The notes under the pieces were generated by a model that was not told the origin of the DNA, ran no database searches, and saw only the letters and a program-made list of their open reading frames with translations. Below are positions 35,410 to 44,052 of a DNA stretch of 64,000 nt, one piece after another. The DNA is from Sphingobium naphthae. Its GTDB lineage: Bacteria; Pseudomonadota; Alphaproteobacteria; Sphingomonadales; Sphingomonadaceae. The stretch's first letter is position 1; every line of letters starts with the position of its first letter. Both the position numbers and the translations under genes were made by a program. The stretch spans positions 1-64,000 of the forward strand of contig NZ_JAJGNO010000016.1 in assembly GCF_020782235.1 (NCBI RefSeq), read 5' to 3'.

Positions 35410-38400
35410 TCACCCCACCAATCGCATCCCCGATCGCCGGGTGCGCGTGCGATAGCCGTCCGCCTTTACCTCCATCCGCTCAAACTTGTGGATGGTGAGC
35501 CCCTTGATCGTCGCGATCGCGTCCACCTGATCCGCGCCCAGGCTGTATCCGTCGCCCAGGAAGACGCGCGCGGCCTGCCCGTCGTTCACCGGCGCGCGCA
35601 GGAAGACTTCGCTGCGGCCGCCGCCCGCGCCCGCCAATAGCGCCGCCAGCGCCTCGACAGCGTCGGCCGTTTGGACATCGACCGTCAGTTCCATCCGCGA
35701 CGCGCTGGCGATCGCGCGGAAGGGTTCGACGCTTCGCACGGTGACTCGCGGTGTTTCCTCGCCCGGCAGCCGGTCCAGTTCGACGATCAGCAGCGCGCAA
35801 TCGCCGTCGCGCGCCAGTTCTTCGATCGCCTTGCACCCCTCCTCGTCGAAGCAGCTCGCCTGAAACTGGCCGCTCTGGTCGGAGAAGGTCGCGCTGGCGT
35901 AGCGCGCGCCGCGCTTGGTCTCGCGCCAGCGCACATCCTCGACCATCGCCGCCATGATCGTCATCGCTCGCCCTTCGGCATTGGGCGCGGGCATGGGCGA
36001 CTGGCAGATGAGGCCATAGCTGCGCGCGCCCCGCGCTTCGGCCAGATGGCGGTAGCGGTCGACCGGATGGGCGGAGAAGTAGAAGCCGAATGCCTCTTTT
36101 TCCTGCGCCATGCGGTCCGCCACGGTCCAGGCCTGATGCGGCGGAATGCGCACATCGGCATGGGGCGTTTCGACGTCGCCGAACAGGCCGCCCTGCCCGC
36201 TTTCGCGCGCGGCGGCATTGCTGGAGGCGACGGACAGGATCGTCTCGGCCGCCGCATGAACACCCGCCCGGTCGGCATGAATGCCGTCGAACGCGCCCGC
36301 CGCCGCCAGGCTTTCCAGTTGCCGCCGATTGAGCAGGCGCGGCTCGATGCGGTCGGCGAAATCATCGAGGCTCTTGAACGGACCGGCCGCCTCCCGTTCG
36401 GCGACCAGCTGCTCCATCGCCTTCTCGCCCACGCCCTTGAGGCCGCCCAGCGCATAGCGCACGGCAAAGCCCAGCCGCTTGTCCTCGCCCTCATGCGGCA
36501 CCGCCTCGACCGTGAAGTCGGCTTGGCTGCGGTTGATGTCGGGCGCGAGGCAGGTCAGCCCCATGCGCCGCATGTCATCCACGAACACGGTCAGCTTTTC
36601 AGTGAGGTGAATATCGAAAGCCATCGACCCAGCATAGAATTCGGCCGGATAATGCGCCTTCAGCCAGGCCGTCTGATAGGCGAGCAGCGCATAGGCGGCC
36701 GCGTGGCTCTTGTTGAAGCCATAGCCGGCAAACTTGTCGATCAAGTCGAACAGTTCATTGGCCTTGGCCGCAGGAATGTCGCTCTTCGCGCAGCCCTCCA
36801 CGAAACGGGCGCGCTGCGCGTCCATTTCCGCCTTGATCTTCTTGCCCATGGCGCGGCGCAACAGGTCCGCATCGCCCAGGCTGTAGCCGGCGAGGATCTG
36901 CGCGGCCTGCATCACCTGTTCCTGATAGACGAAGATGCCATAGGTTTCTTCGAGAATGGGCTTCAGGAGAATATGAGGATATTCAATCTCTTCCTGGCCG
37001 TTTTTGCGACGGCCGAACATCGGGATATTGTCCATCGGGCCAGGGCGGTAGAGCGACACCAGCGCGATGATGTCGCCGAAATTGGTCGGGCGCACCGCCG
37101 CCAGCGTCTTGCGCATCCCTTCCGATTCCAGCTGGAACACGCCCACCGTGTCGCCGCGCTGAAGCAATTCATAGACCGCCGCATCGTCCCAGGCGAGCGT
37201 GTCGAGATCGACCGTGACGCCGCGCGCCGCGAGCAGCTGCACCGCCTTCTGCAACACCGACAGCGTCTTGAGGCCGAGGAAGTCGAATTTCACCAGCCCC
37301 GCGCCCTCGACATATTTCATGTCGAACTGCGTCACCGGCATGTCGGATCGCGGATCGCGATAGAGCGGCACCAACTGGCTCAGCGGCCGGTCGCCGATCA
37401 CCACGCCGGCCGCATGGGTGGAGCTGTGGCGCGGAAAGCCCTCCAGCTTCATCGCATAATCAATCAGGCGCTTGACCTGATTGTCATTGTCATATTCCGC
37501 CTTGAACTCGCTGACACCGTTCAGCGATCGTTCCAGGGTCCAGGGATCGGTGGGATGATTCGGCACCAGCTTGGCGAGCCGATCCACCTGGCCGTAGCTC
37601 ATCTGCAGCACGCGGCCGGTGTCCTTCAGCACCGCGCGCGCCTTGAGCTTACCGAAGGTGATGATCTGCGCCACATGGTCGGCGCCATATTTATTCTGGA
37701 CGTAGCGGATCACCTCGCCGCGCCGGGTTTCGCAGAAATCGATGTCGAAGTCGGGCATCGACACGCGTTCCGGGTTCAGGAAGCGCTCGAACAGCAGGCC
37801 CAGCTGCAGCGGGTCGAGATCGGTGATGGTCAGCGCCCAGGCGACCAGCGACCCCGCGCCCGATCCGCGACCCGGGCCCACCGGAATATCCTGTTCCTTC
37901 GCCCATTTGATGAAGTCGGCAACGATCAGGAAGTATCCGGGAAAGCCCATCTGGATGATGATGTCGGTTTCGAACGTCAGCCGCTCATAATAAGGCCGCC
38001 GCGCTTCCTCGGCCAGGATGCCGGCCTTTTCCAGCCGCGCCTCCAACCCCGCCGTCGCCTGTTCCCGCAGCATTTGCGCCTCGCCCTCGATGTCGCCAGC
38101 AAGGCTCGGCAGGATCGGCTTGCGCTTGGGCGCAGCGACGGCGCAGCGTTGCGCCACCACCAACGTATTGGCCAGCGCCTCGGGCAAATCCTCGAACAGG
38201 CGCTTCATCTCGGCCGCCGGCTTCATCCAGGCGTCGGGCGAGCTGGTGCGCCGGTCCGCCGTTTCGACATAGGCGCCATCGGCGATGCACAGCATGACGT
38301 CATGCGCTTCGTGGAAATGCGGCTCGGCAAAGCAGGTCGGATTGGTCGCCACCAGCGGCAGGCCCCGGTCATAGGCGAGGTCGAGCAGCGCCGGCTCCGC

Positions 38401-38952
38401 CTTGCCTTCCACAGGGTCCAGTCGCCGACAGATTTCGATGTAGAGCCGGCCGGGAAACAGCGCCTCCAGCTGATCGGCATAAGCGCGCGCAGCATCCGGC
38501 TGGTCTTCCGCGAAGAGCCGGGCCAGCGCGCCTTCACCACCCGCCGTCAGGGCGATGACGCCATCGGTCCGCCCCTCCAGCGCGGCGAGCGTCACGTGCG
38601 GCACCTCCTCGACCGGGCGGTCGAGATGCGCCATCGACACCAGCGCGCAGATATTGTCATAGCCGCGCGCATCCTGGGCATAGAGCGCCAGCCAGTCATG
38701 CACCGGCGCGGCATTGGCCGGGCGCCCCGGCCGCAACACCCCCAGCATCGCGCCGATGATCGGCTGCACGCCCTCGCCCTTGCAGGAGTCGGAAAAGGCC
38801 ATGGAGCCATAGAGACCGTTGCGATCGGTGATCGCTGCGGCCGGGAAGCCTAATGCGCGCGCCTGCTTGGCAATCTTCTTGGGATCGATCGCGCCTTCCA
38901 GCATGGTGAAGGAGGAAAAGACGCGAAGCGGAACGAAGGCGGCATGAGACAT
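35410..38952 (-). CDS. dnaE: DNA polymerase III alpha subunit
   Basis: DnaE is the replicative polymerase subunit, here 1180 residues. The N-terminal PHP domain starts at FVPLRVFSSFTMLEGAI and contains AAITDRNGLYG. The polymerase active site includes PDFDIDFCETRRGEVI with two catalytic aspartates, and later GYGFNKSHAAAYALLAYQTA. An OB-fold and C-terminal binding region follow. This is the main DnaE type, as the length and the PHP start fit the replicative enzyme rather than the mutagenic DnaE2. It is divergent from the diguanylate cyclase gene. A long antisense frame of over 1000 codons lies opposite and is a GC artefact. Confidence 0.97.
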   Translation of the reverse strand: MSHAAFVPLRVFSSFTMLEGAIDPKKIAKQARALGFPAAAITDRNGLYGSMAFSDSCKGEGVQPIIGAMLGVLRPGRPANAAPVHDWLALYAQDARGYDNICALVSMAHLDRPVEEVPHVTLAALEGRTDGVIALTAGGEGALARLFAEDQPDAARAYADQLEALFPGRLYIEICRRLDPVEGKAEPALLDLAYDRGLPLVATNPTCFAEPHFHEAHDVMLCIADGAYVETADRRTSSPDAWMKPAAEMKRLFEDLPEALANTLVVAQRCAVAAPKRKPILPSLAGDIEGEAQMLREQATAGLEARLEKAGILAEEARRPYYERLTFETDIIIQMGFPGYFLIVADFIKWAKEQDIPVGPGRGSGAGSLVAWALTITDLDPLQLGLLFERFLNPERVSMPDFDIDFCETRRGEVIRYVQNKYGADHVAQIITFGKLKARAVLKDTGRVLQMSYGQVDRLAKLVPNHPTDPWTLERSLNGVSEFKAEYDNDNQVKRLIDYAMKLEGFPRHSSTHAAGVVIGDRPLSQLVPLYRDPRSDMPVTQFDMKYVEGAGLVKFDFLGLKTLSVLQKAVQLLAARGVTVDLDTLAWDDAAVYELLQRGDTVGVFQLESEGMRKTLAAVRPTNFGDIIALVSLYRPGPMDNIPMFGRRKNGQEEIEYPHILLKPILEETYGIFVYQEQVMQAAQILAGYSLGDADLLRRAMGKKIKAEMDAQRARFVEGCAKSDIPAAKANELFDLIDKFAGYGFNKSHAAAYALLAYQTAWLKAHYPAEFYAGSMAFDIHLTEKLTVFVDDMRRMGLTCLAPDINRSQADFTVEAVPHEGEDKRLGFAVRYALGGLKGVGEKAMEQLVAEREAAGPFKSLDDFADRIEPRLLNRRQLESLAAAGAFDGIHADRAGVHAAAETILSVASSNAAARESGQGGLFGDVETPHADVRIPPHQAWTVADRMAQEKEAFGFYFSAHPVDRYRHLAEARGARSYGLICQSPMPAPNAEGRAMTIMAAMVEDVRWRETKRGARYASATFSDQSGQFQASCFDEEGCKAIEELARDGDCALLIVELDRLPGEETPRVTVRSVEPFRAIASASRMELTVDVQTADAVEALAALLAGAGGGRSEVFLRAPVNDGQAARVFLGDGYSLGADQVDAIATIKGLTIHKFERMEVKADGYRTRTRRSGMRLVG

Positions 38953-39088
38953 CGCGCCACTCTAGGCGCCGAGGCTGATTCGACGCCAGCCCCCTCACGG
39001 CGAAAGCTGTGGACGAATGTGCCGCGCGCGCGACGGAACAGTATCGCCGTCGCCTCCACTCCGGTTCCGTGGTTAATCAATCGCCAAT

Positions 39089-39103
39089 CTCTAGGCCCTA
39101 GAG
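39089..39103. promoter_or_regulatory. 7-1-7 palindrome just upstream of the diguanylate cyclase
   Basis: CTCTAGG-C-CCTAGAG is a perfect inverted repeat ending 10 bases before the ATG at 39114, in the divergent gap between dnaE and the cyclase gene. Its position overlaps the ribosome binding region, so it could be an operator or an RNA hairpin limiting translation. No regulator is implied by the sequence. Confidence 0.35.
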
Positions 39104-39113
39104 TCGCGCGACC

Positions 39114-40925
39114 ATGCGGCTTTCCACGATCACCAACTGGGCTTATGGCGCGACCGTCGCGCTGACGCTCGCTTCGGGCACGACCATGCTGCTCGCGTCC
39201 CATGTCGAGGAAGAGGAGCGTGCGGCCGTTGCCCAGCGCGCCGTCTTCGATCAGCTGACCGCCACGATGGAGGAGGATGTCTACCGCCTGAGCGAACAGG
39301 CGCGCGGCTTCGTGGTCACGGGCGATCCCAGCCATATGATCGCCTATCGCCGCGAACGCGCGGCGCTGCGCACGGTCGAGGATCGCGTCCGTCACCTCAA
39401 GGATGCGGGCGCCAGCCTGGCCGAGCTGCAGGCGCTGCAACAGGCGCTCTATTGGGCCGACGCGCTGCTCGACGAGCAGGACGCTGCGCTCAAGGCGGCG
39501 CAACAGGATCAGGACGCGACGGCCCGCGCCATCCTGTTCGGCGACGAATATGGCCGTGAAATGGATCGCGTCGCGTCGCAGGTCGCCAAGTTCCAATATA
39601 TGCTGGACCAGCGCACGGATCAGGCGGTGGCGCGCGCGACCGAAACATCCCGGCTGTGGCGCACCATGTCGGAAGTGATGCTGGGCGTAACCGCATTGCT
39701 GTTCCTGTGCGTCCTCTATTTCATCCTGAAGCAGCGCATCCTTCATCCGGTGGTGCGCCTCAGCGATGTGGTGACGCGGCTGGCCGCCCAGGATTATGCC
39801 GCCATCCCGCCCGACCTGCGGCAGGTGGACGAGATTGGCGACATGGCTCAGGCGATCCGCGTCTTCCGTGAAAACGGGCTGGAGCGGCAGAAGCTGGAAC
39901 AGGAGCGTGAGCGCGACCGGGCTTCGCGCGACCTGTTGTCCCGCATGACCCAGCGGCTTCAGGGATGCGACACGATGCGCGACCTGGCCGAGGTCGTGCG
40001 CCGCTTCACGCCGGAGATCGCGCCGCTCTTTGCTGGTCGCCTCTATGTGCAGGACAGCCGGTCGGGGCTGATGCAGCAAGTCTGCGCCTGGGGCGAACCC
40101 ACGCTGTCGCGCGCCGACTTTCCGCCATCGGCCTGCTGGGCGCTGCGCCGGGGCCAGCCGCATCGTCCCGCTGGCTCGGCGATCGACATACCCTGCGATC
40201 ATCTGGATGGCGTGCCGGATGCGGCGACGCTGTGCATGCCGCTGATCGCGCAGGGCGAAAGCATCGGCCTTCTCTATCTGGAGCGCGCCGAACATGCCTC
40301 AACCGACGATGTCGTCCGCACCGAAAAATATATCGAGATGGTGGGCGAGAATATCGGCCTGGCGCTCTCCAACCTGCGGCTGCGCGACGCGCTGCGCGAA
40401 ATGGCGATGGCCGACGCGCTCACCGGGCTCGCCAATCGCCGCCACTTCGACGAGGTGCTGAGCTATCAGGTGGAACAGGCCGAGCGGCAGCGCTCGCCTT
40501 TGTCCTGCCTGATGATCGACATCGACCATTTCAAGCATTTCAATGATGAGTTCGGCCATGACGCCGGCGACGCCGTGCTCCAGGCGGTGGGCCGCGTGCT
40601 GGGCAAGGCACTGCGTGAAAAGGGCAATGCGTTTCGCCTGGGCGGAGAGGAATTCGTCCTGATGATGCCGGGCTTCGGGCCGGAGCAGGCGCTGGAGCGC
40701 GCGGCGCAAGTGCAGCAGGAAATTCGCGACTTGCGCGTCGACCATCGCGGCAAGCCGCTTGGCCCCATCACGGCCTCCTTCGGCCTTGCCGCCTTCCCCG
40801 ACCACGGTCCGGCCGACCGGCTGCTGCGCACGGCGGACGCGGCCCTGCTTCGGGCCAAGCGCGAAGGACGCGACCGCATCGTCATCGCCGCCGCGCGGGA
40901 CGGCGCTGCATCGGAAGCCGCTTAG
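39114..40925 (+). CDS. Membrane-bound diguanylate cyclase (HAMP-GAF-GGDEF)
   Basis: The 603-residue protein makes the second messenger c-di-GMP. It has a membrane helix near 12-30, a periplasmic helical sensor (about 31-185) and a second helix at 187-206 ([20 protein letters not shown]). A HAMP linker (about 207-260), a GAF-like domain (about 285-430) and a C-terminal GGDEF domain follow. The active site reads GGEEF near 510-514 and is intact, as is the metal-binding [18 protein letters not shown] segment. The inhibitory RxxD site is not evident. Its stop overlaps the convergent lolD stop by four bases. The signal sensed is unknown. Confidence 0.93.
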   Translation: MRLSTITNWAYGATVALTLASGTTMLLASHVEEEERAAVAQRAVFDQLTATMEEDVYRLSEQARGFVVTGDPSHMIAYRRERAALRTVEDRVRHLKDAGASLAELQALQQALYWADALLDEQDAALKAAQQDQDATARAILFGDEYGREMDRVASQVAKFQYMLDQRTDQAVARATETSRLWRTMSEVMLGVTALLFLCVLYFILKQRILHPVVRLSDVVTRLAAQDYAAIPPDLRQVDEIGDMAQAIRVFRENGLERQKLEQERERDRASRDLLSRMTQRLQGCDTMRDLAEVVRRFTPEIAPLFAGRLYVQDSRSGLMQQVCAWGEPTLSRADFPPSACWALRRGQPHRPAGSAIDIPCDHLDGVPDAATLCMPLIAQGESIGLLYLERAEHASTDDVVRTEKYIEMVGENIGLALSNLRLRDALREMAMADALTGLANRRHFDEVLSYQVEQAERQRSPLSCLMIDIDHFKHFNDEFGHDAGDAVLQAVGRVLGKALREKGNAFRLGGEEFVLMMPGFGPEQALERAAQVQQEIRDLRVDHRGKPLGPITASFGLAAFPDHGPADRLLRTADAALLRAKREGRDRIVIAAARDGAASEAA

Positions 40926-41599
40926 GCGGTTTCCAGCCGCCCTTCGTGCAGTCGCACGACCCGGTCCATCTTCTGCGCCAGCCGCTCATTATGAGTCGCG
41001 ACCAGGGCGGCCGAGCCTTCGCCCCTCACCAGCCGCAGAAACTCGGCCAGCACCACGTCGGCAGTGCGCTCGTCCAGATTGCCGGTCGGTTCGTCCGCCA
41101 GCACCAGCGCGGGCCGGTTGGCCAGCGCCCGCGCCACCGCCACGCGCTGCTGCTCGCCGCCCGATAACTGGCTCGGCCGATGATCCAGGCGATGGCCCAG
41201 GCCCAGCGATGTCAGCAGCGATTCCGCGCGCGCCCGCGCTACGCCCATGTCGATGTCGCGGATCACCTGGGGCAGCACGACATTTTCGGTCGCATTGAAA
41301 TCAGGCAGCAGGTGGTGGAACTGGTAGACGAAGCCCAGCGCGTCGCGCCGCAGCCGCGTGCGTCCGTCATTATCCAGCTTCGCGGCTTCCTCGCCCGCGA
41401 TGCGGATCGACCCTTCGAACCCGCCCTCCAGCAGGCCGGCCGCCTGCAGCAGCGTCGACTTGCCTGATCCCGACGGGCCGAGCAGCGCCACGATCTCGCC
41501 CTCGCCCACGCGAAGGTCGACGCCGCGCAACACTTCGATCGTCACGCCGCCCTGGGTGAAGCTCCGGGCAAGGCCAGTGACCTTCAGGACATCATTCAT
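40922..41599 (-). CDS. lolD: Lipoprotein release ABC transporter ATP-binding protein
   Basis: LolD is the ATPase of the LolCDE-type complex that extracts lipoproteins from the inner membrane for transfer to LolA. The 225-residue protein has Walker [15 protein letters not shown], the signature [15 protein letters not shown], Walker [13 protein letters not shown] and the H-loop [10 protein letters not shown]. It overlaps the upstream permease gene by eight bases, so the two are coupled. Only one permease gene is present, as in many alphaproteobacteria where a single LolC/E-like protein (LolF) forms a homodimer. Confidence 0.94.
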   Translation of the reverse strand: MNDVLKVTGLARSFTQGGVTIEVLRGVDLRVGEGEIVALLGPSGSGKSTLLQAAGLLEGGFEGSIRIAGEEAAKLDNDGRTRLRRDALGFVYQFHHLLPDFNATENVVLPQVIRDIDMGVARARAESLLTSLGLGHRLDHRPSQLSGGEQQRVAVARALANRPALVLADEPTGNLDERTADVVLAEFLRLVRGEGSAALVATHNERLAQKMDRVVRLHEGRLETA

Positions 41600-42842
41600 A
41601 GCGCAGCACCTGGACAGGATCGGTATTGGCGGCCTTGAAGGCCGGGTAGAGAGTGGCGAGGAAGCTGAAGAGCAGCGCCATGACGCAGATCACCGTGATC
41701 TCCACCGGGTCGGGCTGAGAGGGCAACTCCGTCAGGAAGCGGATCGAGGGATCCCAGAGATTCTGCCCCGTCACGAACTGGATCGCGTTCACGACGCTCT
41801 GGCGGAAGAAGAGGAAGGTGAAGCCCAGCACCATCCCCGCCACCATGCCGAGCGCGCCGATGGTGACGCCCACCGTCATGAAGATCTTGACCAGGCCGAC
41901 GCGGCTTGCCCCCATCGTGCGCAGGATGGCGATATCGCGCGTCTTCGCGCGCACCAGCATGATGAGCGACGACAGGATATTGAACACCGCGACCAGCACG
42001 ATGATCGACAGGACGACGAACATGGCCACGCGCTCGACCGCCAGCGCCTCGAACAGCGACGCGTTCATCTGCCGCCAGTCGGTGATGACCGCGCGTCCGG
42101 CGACCTTCGCCGCAAGCGGCTCGAGGATGGCGCCGACCCTGTCCGGGTTCACCGTCTCGACTTCGATCATGCCGACAACATCGCCCAGCAGCAGCAGGGT
42201 TTGCGCGTCTTCGATCGGCATGACCACCAACGCCTTGTCATAATCATAGATGCCGATTTCGAAGATGGCTGCGACCTGGTAGGATACTTCCCGGTGCATG
42301 GTTCCGAACGGCGTGGATCGTCCCGCCGGATTGATGATCGTCAGACTGTCTCCAACCTGGAGACCCAGATTTTCGGCAAGTCGCGATCCGATACCGATCT
42401 TGGCAGCGTTGGGGGTTAGCGCATCCAGGTTGCCGGAGATGATCTTGGCCTTCATGGTCTTGTTAGCGCGAATATCGCCGACAGTCATGCCACGCACCAG
42501 AACCGCTTCGACGCGTCCTTGAAAGCTGCCCAGCAGCGGTTGCTCGATCATCGGCGTGGCGCTGGTCACGCCCGGCGTCGCCTTCGCTTGCTTGAGGATC
42601 GACTGCCAGTCCGGCAGCCGGCCGCCATAGCCCTGCACCACCGCATGGCCGTTCAGGCCCACGATCTTGTCGAACAGCTCGGCGCGGAAGCCGTTCATGA
42701 CGCTCATGACGATGATGAGCGCGGCGACACCCAGCATGACCGCGACCAGGCTGATGCCCGCGACCAGGAAGATGAAGCCCTCTCCCTTGCCCGGCAGCAG
42801 GTAGCGCTTGGCGATCATACGTTCGTAACGGGATAGAATCAT
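41592..42842 (-). CDS. Lipoprotein-releasing ABC transporter permease (LolC/E)
   Basis: The 416-residue permease has four predicted membrane segments: one near the N-terminus ([20 protein letters not shown]) and three in the C-terminal FtsX domain around a large periplasmic loop. The family opening [19 protein letters not shown] and the [20 protein letters not shown] segment are typical. ATG 42842 is chosen; the frame extends to 42947, but the extra 35 residues are not family-like. The gene is co-transcribed with lolD (eight-base overlap). No second permease gene is present here, which suggests a homodimeric LolF-type arrangement. Confidence 0.92.
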   Translation of the reverse strand: MILSRYERMIAKRYLLPGKGEGFIFLVAGISLVAVMLGVAALIIVMSVMNGFRAELFDKIVGLNGHAVVQGYGGRLPDWQSILKQAKATPGVTSATPMIEQPLLGSFQGRVEAVLVRGMTVGDIRANKTMKAKIISGNLDALTPNAAKIGIGSRLAENLGLQVGDSLTIINPAGRSTPFGTMHREVSYQVAAIFEIGIYDYDKALVVMPIEDAQTLLLLGDVVGMIEVETVNPDRVGAILEPLAAKVAGRAVITDWRQMNASLFEALAVERVAMFVVLSIIVLVAVFNILSSLIMLVRAKTRDIAILRTMGASRVGLVKIFMTVGVTIGALGMVAGMVLGFTFLFFRQSVVNAIQFVTGQNLWDPSIRFLTELPSQPDPVEITVICVMALLFSFLATLYPAFKAANTDPVQVLRYE

Positions 42843-42949
42843 GTGGCGCGAACGGCCCTTCGATAGTGAGTTGCAGCAGGGTCTAGGGCTGCGCCTGCCC
42901 GACGGCAAGCATTGCCGGATTGTTGCATCGTCGCCACAGGGCTGCACCG

Positions 42950-43155
42950 AAAATCACAGCGACCTGATTTTGCCCGTGACTCGGACCTGCGCCGGGCATA
43001 GCAAGACTATCGAAGCACAGGTGAAAGGCCGTGGTTCAGGGATACTGCATCCCGCTTCGAGCTTAGGGGGCTAAGAAGCGGTCGAGGCAGGCCAAGGGGG
43101 AGACGAGCAATCGTCCATTAAGCACCCGGATCATGAAAGCATGATCCGGGTGCTT
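42950..43155 (+). ncRNA. Candidate small RNA ending in a strong intrinsic terminator
   Basis: The 600-base gap upstream of lolC/E and hsp20 contains a very strong plus-strand terminator (43121-43160), yet no protein gene precedes it on the plus strand until the cyclase gene, which ends at 40925 and converges on lolD. A plus-strand transcript therefore has to begin inside this gap. The sequence before the terminator is structured. GGGAT-ACTGC-ATCCC lies near 43039-43053. CCGCTTC (43052-43058) pairs with GAAGCGG (43075-43081) around an inner TTAG/CTAA pairing, and GACG/CGTC lies near 43102-43115. I do not recognise it as 6S, SRP, tmRNA or RNase P RNA. The 5' end is a guess, and no convincing promoter was found. 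Confidence 0.45.
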
Positions 43156-43160
43156 TTTCT
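43121..43160 (+). terminator. Strong Rho-independent terminator (15-bp perfect stem)
   Basis: AGCACCCGGATCATG (43121-43135) pairs exactly with CATGATCCGGGTGCT (43140-43154) around the loop AAAG and is followed by TTTTCTTT. The T-run occurs only on the plus strand, so it ends a plus-strand transcript from the gap upstream. Confidence 0.9.
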
Positions 43161-43315
43161 TTGGATCGACTTCGGACGCCAGCCGCCGTCATCATCTTGA
43201 GGGGGCGATGACCTTCACGACACTCGTGGATTGATCCGGTCAAGCCTCGCTGCGCCCGCTTCTTCTTCGTTCATCCGCCCGGCTGCGCCACACGAATCCA
43301 TCTCCGCGCCACCCT

Positions 43316-43343
43316 CTTGAAACCCGTTTTCGTCGAACCATAT
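43316..43343 (+). promoter_or_regulatory. Heat-shock sigma factor (RpoH) promoter of the hsp20 gene
   Basis: CTTGAAA at 43316-43322 and CCATAT at 43338-43343 are 15 bases apart. This matches the sigma-32 consensus (CTTGAAA, then CCCATNT-like). The predicted transcript start falls near 43350, at the foot of the leader hairpins, and gives a 5' leader of about 90 bases for the small heat shock gene. Confidence 0.7.
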
Positions 43344-43348
43344 CAACT

Positions 43349-43439
43349 GCGTCCGGTCGCCGCATGGGGCCGGGCGCAGTCTCGCCGGACGCCTGTTTAC
43401 GGGTCCGGCATTGGTTCATTCTGCTCTTAGGAGATTATG
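43349..43439 (+). promoter_or_regulatory. ROSE-like RNA thermometer in the hsp20 leader
   Basis: The leader contains an 8-bp stem, GCGTCCGG (43349-43356) with CCGGACGC (43385-43392), enclosing further hairpins. Just before the start is a small hairpin that sequesters the ribosome binding site. TCTGCT (43420-43425) faces AGGAGA (43429-43434) with a three-base loop and a central G-G opposition. The U-x-GCU motif facing AGGA with a G-G pair is the hallmark of ROSE elements, which melt on heat shock to expose the Shine-Dalgarno sequence. Position, motif and the downstream Hsp20 gene all agree. Confidence 0.75.
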
Positions 43440-43442
43440 ACG

Positions 43443-43907
43443 ATGCGTGCTTTTGACCTTACCCCCTATCGCCGCTCGACCGTGGGCTTCGATCGTCTGT
43501 TCGACCTGATCGAAAATAACGCCCGGTTGCAGCAGAGCGACAATTATCCCCCCTTCAACATCGAGCGCCTGTCGGAGGATCGCTATCGCGTGACTCTCGC
43601 CGTCGCGGGCTTCCGCCCCGACGAAATCGACATCACCGCCCAGCAGAACCTGCTGCAGGTGGTCGGCCGCAAGGATGAGACGGCGGCGGATCGTTCCAAA
43701 TTCCTGCATGTCGGCATCGCCAATCGCAGCTTCGAACGCCGCTTCGAACTGGCGGACTTCGTTCGCGTCGAAAAGGCGGATTTGGCTGACGGGCTGCTGA
43801 TCATCGAGCTGGTGCGCGAAGTGCCCGAGGCGATGAAGCCCAAGAAGATCGCCATCAACGGCGGTCAGCTGGTCGACATCAACGCCCAGGATCGCGACGC
43901 CGCCTGA
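43443..43907 (+). CDS. ibpA: Small heat shock protein (Hsp20/IbpA family)
   Basis: This 154-residue ATP-independent chaperone holds unfolded proteins during heat stress. The alpha-crystallin domain (about residues 35-130) shows FNIERLSEDRYRVTLAVAGF and the segment FERRFELADFVRVEKADL, then GLLIIELVREVPE. ATG 43443 is preferred over ATG 43437 because the AGGAG at 43429-43433 is nine bases from it but only three from the earlier codon, and related proteins begin at MR-x-FD. It is expressed from a heat-shock promoter and gated by a ROSE-like thermometer, so control is both transcriptional and translational. A terminator follows at 43932. Confidence 0.95.
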   Translation: MRAFDLTPYRRSTVGFDRLFDLIENNARLQQSDNYPPFNIERLSEDRYRVTLAVAGFRPDEIDITAQQNLLQVVGRKDETAADRSKFLHVGIANRSFERRFELADFVRVEKADLADGLLIIELVREVPEAMKPKKIAINGGQLVDINAQDRDAA

Positions 43908-43931
43908 CCGGCATCGATCGACCATGATGCG

Positions 43932-43961
43932 GGGCGCGGCCTTTCCAGGTCGCGCCCTTTT
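43932..43961 (+). terminator. Rho-independent terminator behind hsp20
   Basis: GGGCGCGGCC (43932-43941) pairs with GGTCGCGCCC (43948-43957), with one G-T wobble, across a six-base loop. TTTT follows. It lies 25 bases after the hsp20 stop. Confidence 0.8.
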
Positions 43962-44052
43962 CTGTTTCGTTCGATATCGGCGCTATCTGCCAGCGACGCC
44001 ATGCTGCAACCATCCTATGCTCTGCTGACGAACGGATGGATGGGGGCACATC

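Noticed and set aside
35671..38853. Open frame of about 1060 codons opposite dnaE
   Set aside because: Long antisense frames are expected in GC-rich genes; the opposite strand encodes a clear DnaE, and this frame has no recognisable protein features.
42841..43074. 77-codon plus-strand frame ending shortly before the strong terminator
   Set aside because: It starts on the complement of the lolC/E start codon, so its promoter would have to lie inside lolC/E; its composition is not clearly coding. It is noted only as an alternative to the small RNA candidate.
42950..43155. Known 6S, SRP, tmRNA or RNase P RNA
   Set aside because: None of their characteristic conserved segments were seen, so the region is reported only as an unidentified candidate.
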